64,000 nucleotides of DNA from assembly GCF_000430785.1 (NCBI RefSeq), contig NZ_AUMR01000003.1:219149-283148 (forward strand). The letters run 5' to 3'. Below are positions 29,315 to 38,318 of the stretch, piece by piece. This DNA is from Ectobacillus panaciterrae DSM 19096 (GTDB lineage Bacteria > Bacillota > Bacilli > Bacillales > Bacillaceae_G). The number at the start of each line of letters is the position of its first letter. Position 1 is the first letter of the stretch. The notes below the pieces were generated by a model. It made no database searches, was not told the origin of the DNA, and was given only the letters and a program-made list of their open reading frames with translations. A program made the position numbers and the translations under genes.

Positions 29315-29920
29315 ATGAATACATACGAAAGCTTTATGGAATTGGCAAGCAACGAAGCAAAAGGCAAAGATTACAGCATTGAATATGAGAAACGGAATCC
29401 GGACGTAGCTGTACTTGCCATTCATGGCGGCAATATTGAAAAGGGCACATCGGAACTTGCTTATGAGGTCGCGAAGCAATTAAACGCCACGTTTTATACG
29501 TTAAAAGGTTTAAAAAAAGGAAACAATCGAAAGCTGCATATCACTTCTGCTAAGTTTGATGAACCGATTGCGCTTGAGCTTGTGAAAAGCTCGCTTTATA
29601 CAGTATCTGTTCACGGCGCACGGGGAGAAGAGCCGCTTACCTATATGGGAGGCAGGGATGCTTCTCTTAAAAACGAGACGGCAGAGATGTTGGCAAGCTC
29701 CGGCTTCTTCATAAAGGATGCGCCTGATGAAATCAACGGGGATCATCCGAACAATATCGCAAACCGCAATAAGCGGGGAATGGGATTGCAGCTGGAGCTG
29801 ACCCAAGCGCAGCGGTATTTATTTTTTGAAAATGAAGTGTACGGCAATAGCGTTTTCCGTAAATATGCCTATGCTATTGAACAAGCTGTGCGGTTTGTGA
29901 TGAGTATAAGAACGAAATAG
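29315..29920 (+). CDS. ymaC: Poly-gamma-glutamate hydrolase-family protein (YmaC-like)
   Basis: 201 residues matching the zinc-dependent gamma-PGA hydrolase family typified by phage PghP and B. subtilis YmaC. The likely metal and catalytic His are in LAIHGGNIEKGTSELA (near residue 35) and VSVHGARG (near ~100), with a late NRNKRGMGLQLELT stretch typical of the fold. Phage members degrade host poly-gamma-glutamate capsule; the chromosomal role is unclear. The ATG at 29315 follows GGGAGGAGG. Terminator at 29932. Confidence 0.85.
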   Translation: MNTYESFMELASNEAKGKDYSIEYEKRNPDVAVLAIHGGNIEKGTSELAYEVAKQLNATFYTLKGLKKGNNRKLHITSAKFDEPIALELVKSSLYTVSVHGARGEEPLTYMGGRDASLKNETAEMLASSGFFIKDAPDEINGDHPNNIANRNKRGMGLQLELTQAQRYLFFENEVYGNSVFRKYAYAIEQAVRFVMSIRTK

Positions 29921-29931
29921 AAAACGAATGG

Positions 29932-29962
29932 AGAACATAAGCGTTATGTTCTTTTTTTATGT
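29932..29962 (+). terminator. ymaC terminator
   Basis: AGAACATAA pairs with TTATGTTCT around GCG, followed by TTTTTTT. Confidence 0.9.
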
Positions 29963-29989
29963 ATAAAATTGTAAAATTTATGTTTTTCG

Positions 29990-30195
29990 AATTATACATT
30001 TATGTTTCTATATGCAAGTGAATAAAAAAATCGTCTTTTGATAGTGGGGAGAGATCATCCGGCGACGTGCAGAAGCGGTCAAACCTTTGTAGCGCTTCAT
30101 GCAAGGGTAAACCAGAGAGAAGAAGCATACAATATTCCCTTTTGGTGCACATAGCACATAAAAATGCCGAAATTATAATTCGTTAATATGTAGAA
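29990..30195 (-). repeat. Dispersed ~200-bp repeat, minus-oriented copy
   Basis: The reverse complement is closely similar along its whole length to 45575-45775. Shared blocks include ATTATAATTTCGGCAT, AAAAGGGAATAT, CTCTGGTTTACCCTTGCATG, TTTGACCGCTTCTGCACGTC, GCCGGATGATCTCTCCCC and a GACGATTTTTTTATTCACTT tail. It contains no open frame. In size it recalls the bcr-type repeats of the B. cereus group, but I cannot assign a class. Confidence 0.85.
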
Positions 30196-30236
30196 TAAAG
30201 AATGTAATTGCGTGTTTTGGAATTGGAGGCATATAT

Positions 30237-30302
30237 ATGGAAAAGAAATTGACGGCAACAGTGCTTGCGTTCGCCTTGGCAGGTCAGAAAATTAATAATT
30301 AA
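30237..30302 (+). CDS. 21-residue open frame with signal-peptide character
   Basis: An ATG after a good TTGGAGG site opens a 21-codon frame reading like the start of a secreted protein (MEKKLTATVLAFALAG, then QKINN). It ends at TAA and is followed at once by a strong terminator. It could be a tiny secreted or signalling peptide, or more likely the stub of an exported protein cut away by deletion. Confidence 0.35.
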   Translation: MEKKLTATVLAFALAGQKINN

Positions 30303-30345
30303 GCAGAAAAAGCACGAAGCGCCGTTCCGTGCTTTTTCTTTCTTA
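30303..30345. terminator. Bidirectional terminator between the 21-codon frame and sspL
   Basis: AAAAAGCACG pairs with CGTGCTTTTT around an 11-nt loop. There are T-runs on either side for both strands. Confidence 0.85.
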
Positions 30346-30363
30346 TTGTTTCAGTGGAAGCAT

Positions 30364-30507
30364 TTAAATTTTTGTATTGCTCTTTTTTGCGCGGTTCTCA
30401 AGCTTGCTTTTGGAATCGTAATTTCCTTCTCCAGGTGCCATGCCTTGCGGGTTTACGCTGCTTGCTGCCGCTTGGCCGCGGTTTCTTTGGTTGTTTCCTT
30501 TTGCCAT
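30364..30507 (-). CDS. sspL: Small acid-soluble spore protein SspL
   Basis: A 47-residue basic, glycine-rich protein. The second half (VNPQGMAPGEGNYDSKSKLE, then NRAKKSNTKI) closely follows B. subtilis SspL, which ends in ELEERAKKSNTKR after a TPQG motif. It is a minor forespore-specific protein. The ATG at 30507 follows AATAGGGGC. It lies 11 nt downstream of another short spore-type gene, so the two are probably co-transcribed. Confidence 0.75.
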   Translation of the reverse strand: MAKGNNQRNRGQAAASSVNPQGMAPGEGNYDSKSKLENRAKKSNTKI

Positions 30508-30518
30508 GCTAATCGCCC

Positions 30519-30653
30519 CTATTCCTTTATTTTTTCTAGACGCAGCTTATGATGCATCTCCATCTTTTTGCTTTTGCCGTAATCGGATTCCGGTGTTTGT
30601 CCGAACTGATCGACTGAGCTTTTTTGCTTTCCTTTATTTACGTGATTTGTCAT
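30519..30653 (-). CDS. 44-residue basic protein upstream of sspL
   Basis: A small Lys- and Gln-rich frame (MTNHVNKGKQKSSVDQFGQT at the start, ending LRLEKIKE) with a strong GGGGGTG site at good spacing. Its size, composition and coupling to sspL suggest a spore protein, but I do not recognise the family. Confidence 0.6.
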   Translation of the reverse strand: MTNHVNKGKQKSSVDQFGQTPESDYGKSKKMEMHHKLRLEKIKE

Positions 30654-30710
30654 AATTGGCACCCCCTTTTTCGTTAGTATGGCTGTTTCAAGGAGAAAAA
30701 AACAAAAGAA

Positions 30711-30733
30711 AAAACGCCTGAAAGGCGCTTTTA
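30711..30733 (-). terminator. Terminator of the TRIC channel gene
   Basis: On the minus strand, AAAAGCGCC and GGCGTTTTTT form a short GC-rich hairpin with a T-run at the end of the gene. Confidence 0.75.
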
Positions 30734-31354
30734 GTTATCCGGCGATTTTTGTATTTTCGCCAGGCTTCTAATCGGCAAATGCCATTTGTAATGCACGGAC
30801 AGCATGCGGCATACTACGACGAGAACAAATAATACATACATCGAGACCGGGCTTTTTATAATACCTGCTCCGACTGCGAATCCAGCTAAAATCGTCCAGA
30901 ATGCATATACCTCTGCGCGCAGTACAAGCGGTTTGCGCTTTGCCAATATATCGCGGATAATCCCGCCGCCTGTGCCTGTTAACACTGCGGCAACAATCGT
31001 TGCGCTGATCGGCAAGTTCATTTTTTGCGCATATAAAGCGCCCTGAATCGCAAAGGCGGAAAGTCCGATAGCGTCGGTAATGTTTTCCCAACGCTTCCAA
31101 TGCTTCATCAGCTTGTTAGGGAATAAGAAAATGATTGTCATAGATAAAAGTGCAATTTGAAACAGCAAGTCTTGTTTCCAAAAGGCGTCAATCGGATATC
31201 CTATTAACAGGTTGCGCAAAGCGCCGCCGCCAAAAGCAGTCGCCATTCCTAAAATATATACCCCGAAAATATCATATTCTTCCTCCATAGCGACAATAGC
31301 GCCGCTTATGGCGAATGCAATCGTTCCGATGATGCTGAACAAATCCCATGTCAT
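30731..31354 (-). CDS. TRIC-type trimeric cation channel family protein
   Basis: 207 residues with about seven membrane helices in two repeats, matching the bacterial TRIC family (UPF0126). Both repeats show the glycine-rich motif: GMATAFGGGALRNLLIG and AVLTGTGGGIIRDILA. These are monovalent-cation channels of uncertain physiological role in bacteria. It is divergent from hflX. The ATG at 31354 follows GGGAGGAGA on the minus strand. Confidence 0.9.
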   Translation of the reverse strand: MTWDLFSIIGTIAFAISGAIVAMEEEYDIFGVYILGMATAFGGGALRNLLIGYPIDAFWKQDLLFQIALLSMTIIFLFPNKLMKHWKRWENITDAIGLSAFAIQGALYAQKMNLPISATIVAAVLTGTGGGIIRDILAKRKPLVLRAEVYAFWTILAGFAVGAGIIKSPVSMYVLFVLVVVCRMLSVHYKWHLPIRSLAKIQKSPDN

Positions 31355-31457
31355 GATGAAATCTCCTCCCGATGAATGATAAGCAACTAGAAGAAAAGTG
31401 CTTCCTCTGCTATTATAGTAGAAGGTTGAAGTTTCGAAAAGAAAGATGTGAATATAT

Positions 31458-32723
31458 TTGGAGAAAGAAAAGGCGATTTTAGTCGGCTGTCAATTGCCGA
31501 ATGATCACGAAGAACGTTTTACATACTCGATGGAGGAGCTTGCGTCCTTGGCAAAAACAGCAAAAGCTGAGGTGCAGCTCTCGACGACGCAAAAACGTAC
31601 AAGGTTTCATCCTGCTACTTATATCGGAAAAGGGAAGCTGGAGGAGCTCGCTGCACTGGTGAAAGAAATGGAGCCGGATGTCGTCATCTTTAATAATGAG
31701 TTAACACCAAGCCAAATACGCAATTTGTCCAATGAGCTGGAAGCAAGAGTGATAGATCGGACACAGCTTATATTGGATATCTTCGCACAGCGCGCAAAAT
31801 CAAGAGAGGGAAAGCTTCAGGTTGAGCTTGCCCAGCTGCAGTATGCGCTGCCCCGCCTCGTCGGACAAGGGGAAGCTTTGTCCCGTCTCGGCGGCGGAAT
31901 CGGTACAAGAGGTCCGGGGGAAACGAAGCTCGAAACAGACCGCCGTCATATTCGCGGCCGCATCGATGAAATCAAGCAGCAGCTCGCTGTTATTGTAGAG
32001 CATCGCAAGCGCTACCGCGAGCGGCGCAAGCAAAACAGCACGTTTCAGCTGTCGCTTGCAGGGTACACGAATGCCGGAAAGTCAACATTGTTTAACCGCT
32101 TAACGGAGGCGGATACGTTCGAAGAGAATCTTCTATTTGCAACGCTTGACCCGACAACTCGAAAAATGCAGCTGCCATGCGGGTATACAGTGCTGCTCAC
32201 TGATACAGTAGGGTTTATTCAAGATTTGCCGACTTCTCTTGTCGCGGCGTTCCGTTCTACTCTCGAAGAAGTGAACGAAGCAGATTTCATTTTACACGTT
32301 GTGGATTCATCTGACTCGAACTATGCTGGACATGAGAAAACAGTCAAGAATTTGCTGTGTGACTTGGAAGTGGAGCAAATTCCGTTCATCACGGTGTATA
32401 ATAAAAAGGATATCGAGCACCCGTCCTTTTTGCCGTCGCCAAAGGGAGAGCATGTTTTAATCAGCGCATTCGACAGCGAGGATTTAGATTTGCTCAAGCA
32501 AAAAATTGAGAGCGAAATGAAGCAACTGATGAATCCGTACCGCGTCATTGTTTCGGCAGCGGAAGGGCGTATGCTGACTCTTTTAAAAACGGATACGCTG
32601 CTTGAGGAAACAGTCTTCAATGAAGAAACGCAAACGTATGAGTGCAAGGGTTATATATTTGCAAATTCTCCGCTCAACGGACCGATAAAGAGATATGCAG
32701 CAAGAAAAGGAGAAGAGGAATAA
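31458..32723 (+). CDS. hflX: Ribosome-associated GTPase HflX
   Basis: 421 residues. It binds stalled 50S/70S ribosomes and splits them. The N-terminal HflX domain ends with the glycine-rich [19 protein letters not shown], followed by a coiled stretch and a GTPase domain: G1 [14 protein letters not shown]3 [10 protein letters not shown] and G4 NKKD. The TTG start at 31458 has an AAAGATGTGA site. The order hflX-ynbB-glnR-glnA matches B. subtilis ynbA-ynbB-glnRA. Confidence 0.94.
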   Translation: MEKEKAILVGCQLPNDHEERFTYSMEELASLAKTAKAEVQLSTTQKRTRFHPATYIGKGKLEELAALVKEMEPDVVIFNNELTPSQIRNLSNELEARVIDRTQLILDIFAQRAKSREGKLQVELAQLQYALPRLVGQGEALSRLGGGIGTRGPGETKLETDRRHIRGRIDEIKQQLAVIVEHRKRYRERRKQNSTFQLSLAGYTNAGKSTLFNRLTEADTFEENLLFATLDPTTRKMQLPCGYTVLLTDTVGFIQDLPTSLVAAFRSTLEEVNEADFILHVVDSSDSNYAGHEKTVKNLLCDLEVEQIPFITVYNKKDIEHPSFLPSPKGEHVLISAFDSEDLDLLKQKIESEMKQLMNPYRVIVSAAEGRMLTLLKTDTLLEETVFNEETQTYECKGYIFANSPLNGPIKRYAARKGEEE

Positions 32724-32724
32724 C

Positions 32725-34008
32725 ATGTTTAACAGGTTGAAGCACGGAGAGGAGCTTGCTCCAATTGTACGAGAAACAGAAGAAATGATTTCCGGTGTGC
32801 ATAAGCGCATCGATGAAGTGGTGGAAAGCAACCAATTCCGTGTATTGGAAAGCTTCCGTCAGCATAAGATCAGCGATTCTCATTTTATCCCGACAACAGG
32901 GTACGGCTATGACGATATCGGCCGCGATACGCTTGAAAAAGTTTATGCAGACGTATTTGGTGCAGAAGCAGGGCTCGTGCGCCCGCAAATCATTTCAGGT
33001 ACACATGCCATCTCTACAGCCTTATTTGGGATTTTGCGTCCAGGTGATGAGCTTTTATATATCACTGGAAAGCCGTACGATACGCTTGAAGAAATTGTCG
33101 GTATTCGCGGAAAGGGCATCGGCTCTTTCAAGGAATTTCAAATCGGATATCGCTCCGTTGCCTTAACGAGCGAGGGACGCGTAGATTTTGATGCCGTGAA
33201 GAATGCGATTCATGAACATACGAAAATGATTGGCATTCAGCGTTCTAAAGGATATGCGACCCGGCCGTCCTTTACCGTAGCTGAAATTCAAGAAATGATT
33301 GCGTTCGTAAAAAGCATCAAGCCGGACGTTGTCGTGTTCGTGGACAACTGCTACGGAGAATTCGCAGAAGAGATGGAGCCGTGTCACGTCGGTGCGGACT
33401 TAATGGCTGGTTCCCTTATTAAAAATCCGGGCGGAGGCATCGTAAAAACAGGGGGCTATATCGTTGGCAAAGAGCAGTATGTAGAAGCATGTGCATACCG
33501 TTTAACATCACCAGGCATCGGGGCTGAAGCTGGAGCGTCTTTGTACAGTCTGCAGGAAATGTATCAAGGCTTTTTCCTTGCGCCGCACGTAACAGGGCAA
33601 GCATTGAAGGGGGCCGTGTTCACTGCCGCATTTTTAGAGAAGCTCGGCATGAACACATCGCCGAGATGGGATACGCCTCGTACAGATTTGATTCAATCTG
33701 TTCAATTTGATGATCGGAACCGGATGATTGCATTTTGCCAAGCTATCCAATATGCTTCGCCGATTAACTCGCATTTTACGCCGTACCCGAACTATATGCC
33801 GGGCTATGAAGATGATGTAATTATGGCAGCGGGAACATTCATTCAAGGGGCAAGCATCGAGCTTTCTGCAGACGGCCCGATCCGCGCGCCGTACGTAGCA
33901 TATGTACAAGGCGGTTTAACATATTCCCATGTGAAAGTGGCGATTTGCTCTGCTGTGGATGAATTGCTCGAGAAAAACCTATTGTCTTTGAATAAAGCTG
34001 TCAACTAA
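32725..34008 (+). CDS. ynbB: PLP-dependent enzyme, methionine gamma-lyase family (YnbB)
   Basis: 427 residues of the aluminium-resistance/methionine gamma-lyase-like group. The PLP lysine is probably in MAGSLIKNPGGGIVKTGG (~residue 230), and the preceding VFVDNCYGEF supplies the Asp that pairs with the pyridine ring. The substrate is not established. The ATG at 32725 follows AAAAGGAGAAGAGG, 1 nt after the hflX stop, so the two are co-transcribed. Confidence 0.9.
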   Translation: MFNRLKHGEELAPIVRETEEMISGVHKRIDEVVESNQFRVLESFRQHKISDSHFIPTTGYGYDDIGRDTLEKVYADVFGAEAGLVRPQIISGTHAISTALFGILRPGDELLYITGKPYDTLEEIVGIRGKGIGSFKEFQIGYRSVALTSEGRVDFDAVKNAIHEHTKMIGIQRSKGYATRPSFTVAEIQEMIAFVKSIKPDVVVFVDNCYGEFAEEMEPCHVGADLMAGSLIKNPGGGIVKTGGYIVGKEQYVEACAYRLTSPGIGAEAGASLYSLQEMYQGFFLAPHVTGQALKGAVFTAAFLEKLGMNTSPRWDTPRTDLIQSVQFDDRNRMIAFCQAIQYASPINSHFTPYPNYMPGYEDDVIMAAGTFIQGASIELSADGPIRAPYVAYVQGGLTYSHVKVAICSAVDELLEKNLLSLNKAVN

Positions 34009-34026
34009 TGTTGGCAGCTTTATTTC
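33991..34026 (+). terminator. Terminator of hflX-ynbB
   Basis: A 15-bp stem (AATAAAGCTGTCAAC with GTTGGCAGCTTTATT) with the ynbB stop codon TAA in the loop. Confidence 0.88.
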
Positions 34027-34104
34027 ATACAATTTAGCTGGCTACATATGATAAAAAGGGCGGATTGAAACGAAAAAGCATGAAAGAATTTGCGGGGAAT
34101 TTTT

Positions 34105-34121
34105 TGTCATAAAAACTAACA
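34105..34121 (+). promoter_or_regulatory. GlnR/TnrA operator upstream of glnRA
   Basis: TGTCA-N7-TAACA is an exact match to the TGTNA-N7-TNACA nitrogen-control operator. It lies just upstream of the -35 box. A second half-site-like TGACA overlaps the -35 region, recalling the paired operators of B. subtilis glnRA. Confidence 0.9.
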
Positions 34122-34125
34122 TTTA

Positions 34126-34154
34126 TTGACACTAGACATACCATAATATACAAT
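34126..34154 (+). promoter_or_regulatory. SigmaA promoter of glnRA
   Basis: Consensus TTGACA at 34126-34131, a 17-bp spacer, and TACAAT at 34149-34154. Confidence 0.88.
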
Positions 34155-34185
34155 AAAAGTATGTTAAGGCGAAGGAGGAACTGAA

Positions 34186-34578
34186 GTGAGCAACCACGAT
34201 CGACGCTCTACTCCACTGTTTCCAATCGGAATCGTCATGAATTTAACGCAGCTGTCCGCCCGCCAAATTCGTTATTACGAGGAACATGGGTTAATCAAAC
34301 CTACTCGTACAGAAGGAAACCGTCGTCACTATTCATTTAACGACGTGGACAAATTGCTTGAAATTAAAGATTTATTGGATCAAGGTTTGAATTTAGCCGG
34401 TATTAAGCAAGTGCTTCAATTAAAGGCAACAGGGGAGGCGCAACCTGCTCTGTTGCCGGATCAAAAACAGCTCTCAGACGCTGAGCTTCGCAAGCTATTA
34501 CGTGATGAGTTGTACCAGGCTGGGCGTTTTAATCGAACTTCTTTGCGTCAAGGAGATATGTCCCGGTTTTTTCACTAA
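34186..34578 (+). CDS. glnR: Nitrogen regulator GlnR
   Basis: 130 residues of the MerR family. The winged-helix DNA-binding domain (~12-80) contains [32 protein letters not shown] in order. The C-terminal tail senses feedback-inhibited glutamine synthetase. It represses glnRA when nitrogen is plentiful through the operator just upstream. The GTG at 34186 follows GAAGGAGGA. Confidence 0.95.
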   Translation: MSNHDRRSTPLFPIGIVMNLTQLSARQIRYYEEHGLIKPTRTEGNRRHYSFNDVDKLLEIKDLLDQGLNLAGIKQVLQLKATGEAQPALLPDQKQLSDAELRKLLRDELYQAGRFNRTSLRQGDMSRFFH

Positions 34579-34633
34579 TGTTGGTTTGCAAGTTTTTCAA
34601 TATAAGATGCTAGGGATTAGGAGGAACGAAACG

Positions 34634-35968
34634 ATGGCGAAGTATACAAAAGATGATGTTTTCCGTTTGGCAAGGGAGGAAAATGTAAAGTATATCCGTT
34701 TGCAGTTTACGGATCTTCTCGGGATTATTAAAAATGTAGAAATTCCGGTAAGTCAGCTAGAAAAGGCGTTAGACAACAAAATGATGTTTGACGGATCATC
34801 CATTGAAGGATTTGTACGCATTGAAGAATCCGATATGTATTTATTCCCTGATCTGGACACTTGGGTAGTGTTCCCTTGGACTTCTGAAAAAGGCAAGGTT
34901 GCACGCTTAATCTGTGATATCTACAATCCAGACGGCACGCCGTTTGAAGGAGATCCGCGCAATAACTTAAAACGCGTACTGAAAGAAATGGAAGAGCTCG
35001 GCTTTACAGATTTTAACCTTGGACCAGAGCCTGAATTTTTCTTATTCAAGGTTGATGAAAAAGGAAACCCTACATTAGAGCTGAACGACAATGGCGGATA
35101 CTTCGACCTTGCTCCTACAGACTTGGGTGAAAACTGCCGCCGTGATATCGTGCTTGAACTTGAAGAAATGGGCTTTGAAATTGAAGCGTCTCATCATGAG
35201 GTTGCTCCTGGTCAGCACGAGATTGACTTCAAATATGCGGGCGCGCTAAAGGCCTGCGACGACATTCAAACGTTCAAGCTTGTTGTAAAAACAATTGCGC
35301 GTAAGCACGGCTTGCACGCAACGTTCATGCCAAAACCATTATTTGGTGTAAACGGCTCAGGAATGCACTGTAACTTATCCTTATTCCGCGGCAAAGAAAA
35401 CGCATTTTATGATGAAAACGGCGATTTGCAATTAAGCGATACAGCTCGTCATTTCATCGCGGGCGTATTGAAGCACGCGCCGAACTTTACTGCAGTAACA
35501 AACCCGACTGTAAACTCTTACAAGCGTCTTGTGCCTGGTTACGAAGCTCCTTGCTACGTAGCATGGTCCGCTCGCAACCGCAGCCCGTTAATCCGTATTC
35601 CGGCATCCCGCGGTTTAAGCACTCGCGTAGAAGTGCGTAGCGTAGACCCGGCAGCAAATCCGTACTTAGCACTATCCGTTCTTCTTGCGGCAGGTCTTGA
35701 CGGTGTGAAAAATAAATTGGCGGTTCCAGCTCCAGTAGACCGCAACATCTATGTGATGACAAAAACAGAGCGTGAAAATGCAGGCATCGTAGATTTACCT
35801 GCAACATTGGCGCAAGCGTTAGATAGATTGAAATCTGACGAAATTATTTGTGCGGCGCTTGGCGAGCATTTATTAGATCACTTTGTTGAAGCGAAAGAAA
35901 TTGAGTGGGATATGTTCCGTACGCAAGTTCATCAATGGGAACGCGACCAATATATGAGTATTTATTAA
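34634..35968 (+). CDS. glnA: Glutamine synthetase, type I
   Basis: 444 residues, identical in length to B. subtilis GlnA. It makes glutamine from glutamate, ammonia and ATP and, when feedback-inhibited, activates GlnR and inhibits TnrA. Catalytic motifs include DGSSIEGF, the metal site [29 protein letters not shown] and [10 protein letters not shown]. The ATG at 34634 follows AGGAGGAACG. The last ten codons coincide with the left copy of the integration-site repeat, so the gene stayed intact after insertion. Confidence 0.97.
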   Translation: MAKYTKDDVFRLAREENVKYIRLQFTDLLGIIKNVEIPVSQLEKALDNKMMFDGSSIEGFVRIEESDMYLFPDLDTWVVFPWTSEKGKVARLICDIYNPDGTPFEGDPRNNLKRVLKEMEELGFTDFNLGPEPEFFLFKVDEKGNPTLELNDNGGYFDLAPTDLGENCRRDIVLELEEMGFEIEASHHEVAPGQHEIDFKYAGALKACDDIQTFKLVVKTIARKHGLHATFMPKPLFGVNGSGMHCNLSLFRGKENAFYDENGDLQLSDTARHFIAGVLKHAPNFTAVTNPTVNSYKRLVPGYEAPCYVAWSARNRSPLIRIPASRGLSTRVEVRSVDPAANPYLALSVLLAAGLDGVKNKLAVPAPVDRNIYVMTKTERENAGIVDLPATLAQALDRLKSDEIICAALGEHLLDHFVEAKEIEWDMFRTQVHQWERDQYMSIY

Positions 35969-35971
35969 GAA
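35935..35971 (+). repeat. Left attachment-site copy (glnA 3' end)
   Basis: 37 bp at the glnA end match 40473-40509 with 6 differences, in the same orientation. The repeat covers the codons for [10 protein letters not shown] and the stop. An integrase remnant begins 107 bp away. I infer a phage or ICE attachment site. Confidence 0.75.
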
Positions 35972-35975
35972 CTAG

Positions 35976-36010
35976 AAGCCTTGACACCACTGGTGTTGAG
36001 GCTTTTTTAT
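35976..36010 (+). terminator. Terminator after glnA
   Basis: AAGCCTTGACACC pairs with GGTGTTGAGGCTT around ACT, followed by TTTTT. Confidence 0.88.
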
Positions 36011-36077
36011 GTTTGTGGGGAATACATTTTGAGGGGGGAATTTATCTGCACCCACAAAACACCCACATAATTCAAAC

Positions 36078-36190
36078 TCATTTCATCACTTCATTCATGT
36101 ACTGTTCAAATTGTGCGATAGAGTCACTTTGTATTTTGTCACTAATATGCGAATAGATATTTGCAGTCGTTTGCATATCTTTGTTGTAAG
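36078..36190 (-). pseudogene. Tyrosine integrase remnant (C-terminus)
   Basis: The last ~35 residues of a phage-type integrase: MQTTANIYSHISDKIQSDSI, then AQFEQYMNEVMK and stop. This matches the region around the catalytic Tyr (IYSH) in Bacillus phage integrases. Upstream of it the frame shows no integrase-like sequence. Its position facing the glnA end is the classic int-attL arrangement. Confidence 0.72.
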
Positions 36191-36384
36191 AATTGCGGGC
36201 AGATTGAGAATATGGAAAACGGGCAAGTGTTACGTAAAGGGGAGGAAGTGAAATTTCAATGATCGTATTTACAGTAAAATGACATGAGTAGAAAGAGCAA
36301 CAGGATAAAGGCTCACAGGAGTAATAGCTTGGGAGTTTGGTAGTTATGGGCTGCCAGACTCCTATACAAATAAGGGGGAGCTGC

Positions 36385-36862
36385 ATGAAGGATTTAATGA
36401 AGCAATATAACAAAACGTTTTACCAGATTAATAAAGCAAAAGAGTCAGCTTCTGAGGAAGATTTTAAAATATTAAGTGGTATGGTAGGGGATTTGCAGTA
36501 TGCCTTGGAATGGATGAGGACAGCAAAACGACCTGGAAATAGACGAGGAATTGAGAGAAGGGTTGCATATCAACGAGCAATCCCTGCTGATCCGCAGCTT
36601 CTGCAAGTACTGGTTTCAGCTTATAGAACAGGAAGAGCGAGATATAGGCGAGTGGAATCGGCTTCTGATTGAAGATGCGTTGAGCACTTTGACAGAAAGG
36701 GAAAAGGAAGTCTACATCATGTCAAAGGTAGGCAGGTTGTCTTATAAGGAAATTGCTAAGTATTTACAAATCTCAAAAAGTGCAGTGCAGATTATGATTG
36801 AGCGAGGGAAACAAAAAATTGAAAGACAGGTTAAAGAAATCCTCTTCTGCCAATGGAGTTGA
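36385..36862 (+). pseudogene. Phage sigma-like/ArpU-Xpf family regulator, frameshifted
   Basis: The first frame (ATG 36385 after AAGGGGGAG) gives MKDLMKQYNKTFYQINKAKE and then RPGNRRGIERRVAYQRAIPADPQ. The second frame resumes with FQLIEQEERDIGEWNRLLIE, DALSTLTEREKEVYIM and a C-terminal helix-turn-helix (SYKEIAKYLQISKSAVQIMI). Together they make one ~155-residue protein of the type that drives late gene expression in Bacillus prophages. The break lies at ~36600-36615. No slippery heptamer is visible there, so I treat it as a mutation. Confidence 0.75.
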
Positions 36863-36906
36863 AATTTATAAAAAAATTTATACAGGAGAGGCTTCAGATA
36901 AAATAT

Positions 36907-36944
36907 AAAGAGGCTGTTAAGAAATTTCTCAGCAGCCTCTTTAA
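36907..36944. terminator. Bidirectional terminator
   Basis: AAAGAGGCTG pairs with CAGCCTCTTT around a 15-nt loop between the sigma-like remnant and the convergent immunity gene. Confidence 0.75.
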
Positions 36945-37038
36945 GCGTCTATCCAAACAATATTTAGCGATAAAATAAAAATACTTACTCAGGTTATAAA
37001 ATTTAGAGAGCTAATAATAACATTATCATCTCATATAT

Positions 37039-37614
37039 CTAATAATTACTTTCTGAATCCCAGACTTCTACGAAATTTGCTCCTGTAAGCTCACTTTCTA
37101 AAGCAAGATCTCTAAATACATCAGAGACAAATGTAGCTGTTCTATGGATATTGTCATTTAAGTATACTTTGAATATATGTTGATTTAAAACTCGTTCTTT
37201 AATAAATTCATATTTATCAAAGCCTATTACAAATCCGCTACTAAGCCTTTTTAAAACTGCTTTTTTGTAATCAATAGCATCTATTATCTTTAATACGTGT
37301 ATAGCATAGTATTGATACTCATCATGTATAAGGGGGAGAAATTCAACGCTGTTCTTTACCAGTCCTTGTAAAGCTACTTTCGCTTTCTCACTTACTACTG
37401 AGGTACCTACATCAACCCAGAAATGCGGAAAGTCACTCCTTGCTCTCATTGCTTCTTTTTCTATAGTCTTAACATAGACATCCTCCCAGTTAGAAAGTAA
37501 AGGGAGAGGATTAGGAAATCTCGTATCAAAATATCTATCAAAATCCTCGTCAAAATTTACAAGTTGGATACTTTCGTATCCGTTAAAATCACTTTTCAAT
37601 TCCCATATTTTCAT
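37039..37614 (-). CDS. Immunity-type protein, DUF1629 (Imm11) family
   Basis: 191 residues with the features of the DUF1629/Imm11 group found beside polymorphic toxins (MKIWELKSDFNGYESIQLVN at the start, LPPL-like region, a C-terminal LTGANFVEVWDSE). The ATG at 37614 has an AAGGAG site, better than the ATG at 37638 that overlaps the toxin stop. It directly follows the AHH-nuclease remnant on the same strand, so it is probably the cognate antidote. It looks intact although the toxin is broken. Family call is by eye. Confidence 0.7.
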   Translation of the reverse strand: MKIWELKSDFNGYESIQLVNFDEDFDRYFDTRFPNPLPLLSNWEDVYVKTIEKEAMRARSDFPHFWVDVGTSVVSEKAKVALQGLVKNSVEFLPLIHDEYQYYAIHVLKIIDAIDYKKAVLKRLSSGFVIGFDKYEFIKERVLNQHIFKVYLNDNIHRTATFVSDVFRDLALESELTGANFVEVWDSESNY

Positions 37615-37630
37615 ATATTCACTCTCCTTA

Positions 37631-38318
37631 TTACTCATTATACAATTTGATTTTACCGCTTAATAGGTCTGCTCGAATATCATTTAATGCTTCCACAGCC
37701 TGTTTTTTACCTCCACCAGAGCTTTTGACCGCTGTTAAAATACTAGCAACATAATCATTGTACGAGTTTACATGAAATGCATGTCTCGATTCCTCGCCTA
37801 TATATGCCTGCTCCGTCCTTTACCCGCTTAGGAACCGGTGGTAAGAATACACCGTTTGCTGCTGAATTAATTTCTATTCCAAAGGATTTTAGCAAACGTT
37901 GAGCTAACTGTGCGCTCTCCCTAGTATCTCCTGCTGGTACTATATGATGCGCGTCATTAGGATAAGGTGGGGGAGCAATTCCTGCTGCTTTTAACTCGTC
38001 ACGTAATATTGTAGAATTGGCAGTGCTTGTTGTGTAGTATCCTACTACTTTTGTGTTATTAGAAACTTTTGCAGCGTAACCAGCAGCCGACATTACACTA
38101 GCACCCTTATCTCCTAATTTTAATAATTGCTTGACTGTTCCAACCTTAATGGTACCTAATGCTACTACCTTAGCCGCAGCACCCTCAAACGGAATAAGTG
38201 ACATAGTAGCTGTGACATAGTCTTCATCTGTAAATTGCCGTCCTGACAGTAGGTCTTCTCCATACTTTAATTCTGCAGCAGATTTTGCAGTGCCTAGAAT
38301 CGTCGTACTTAAGCTCAT
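37631..38318 (-). pseudogene. AHH-type nuclease toxin, truncated and frameshifted
   Basis: The main frame carries a pre-toxin-like region (MSLIPFEGAAAKVVALGTIK) and then PPPYPNDAHHIVPAGDTRES and FGIEINSAANGVFLPP, the core of HNH/Endo VII AHH nucleases. At ~37790-37800 it slips out of frame. In the next frame the missing end resumes: AYIGEESRHAFHVNSYNDYV and on to KIKLYNE, then TAA next to the immunity gene. The N-terminal delivery part is cut off by the IS91-type remnant at ~38318. Three lesions make it inactive. Confidence 0.78.

Noticed and set aside
30265..30655. Plus-strand frames of 71-95 codons
   Set aside because: These are the antisense of sspL and its upstream partner, which have better start sites and a family match.
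36600..36615. Programmed ribosomal frameshift in the sigma-like gene
   Set aside because: No slippery heptamer or downstream pseudoknot is visible; a mutation is simpler.
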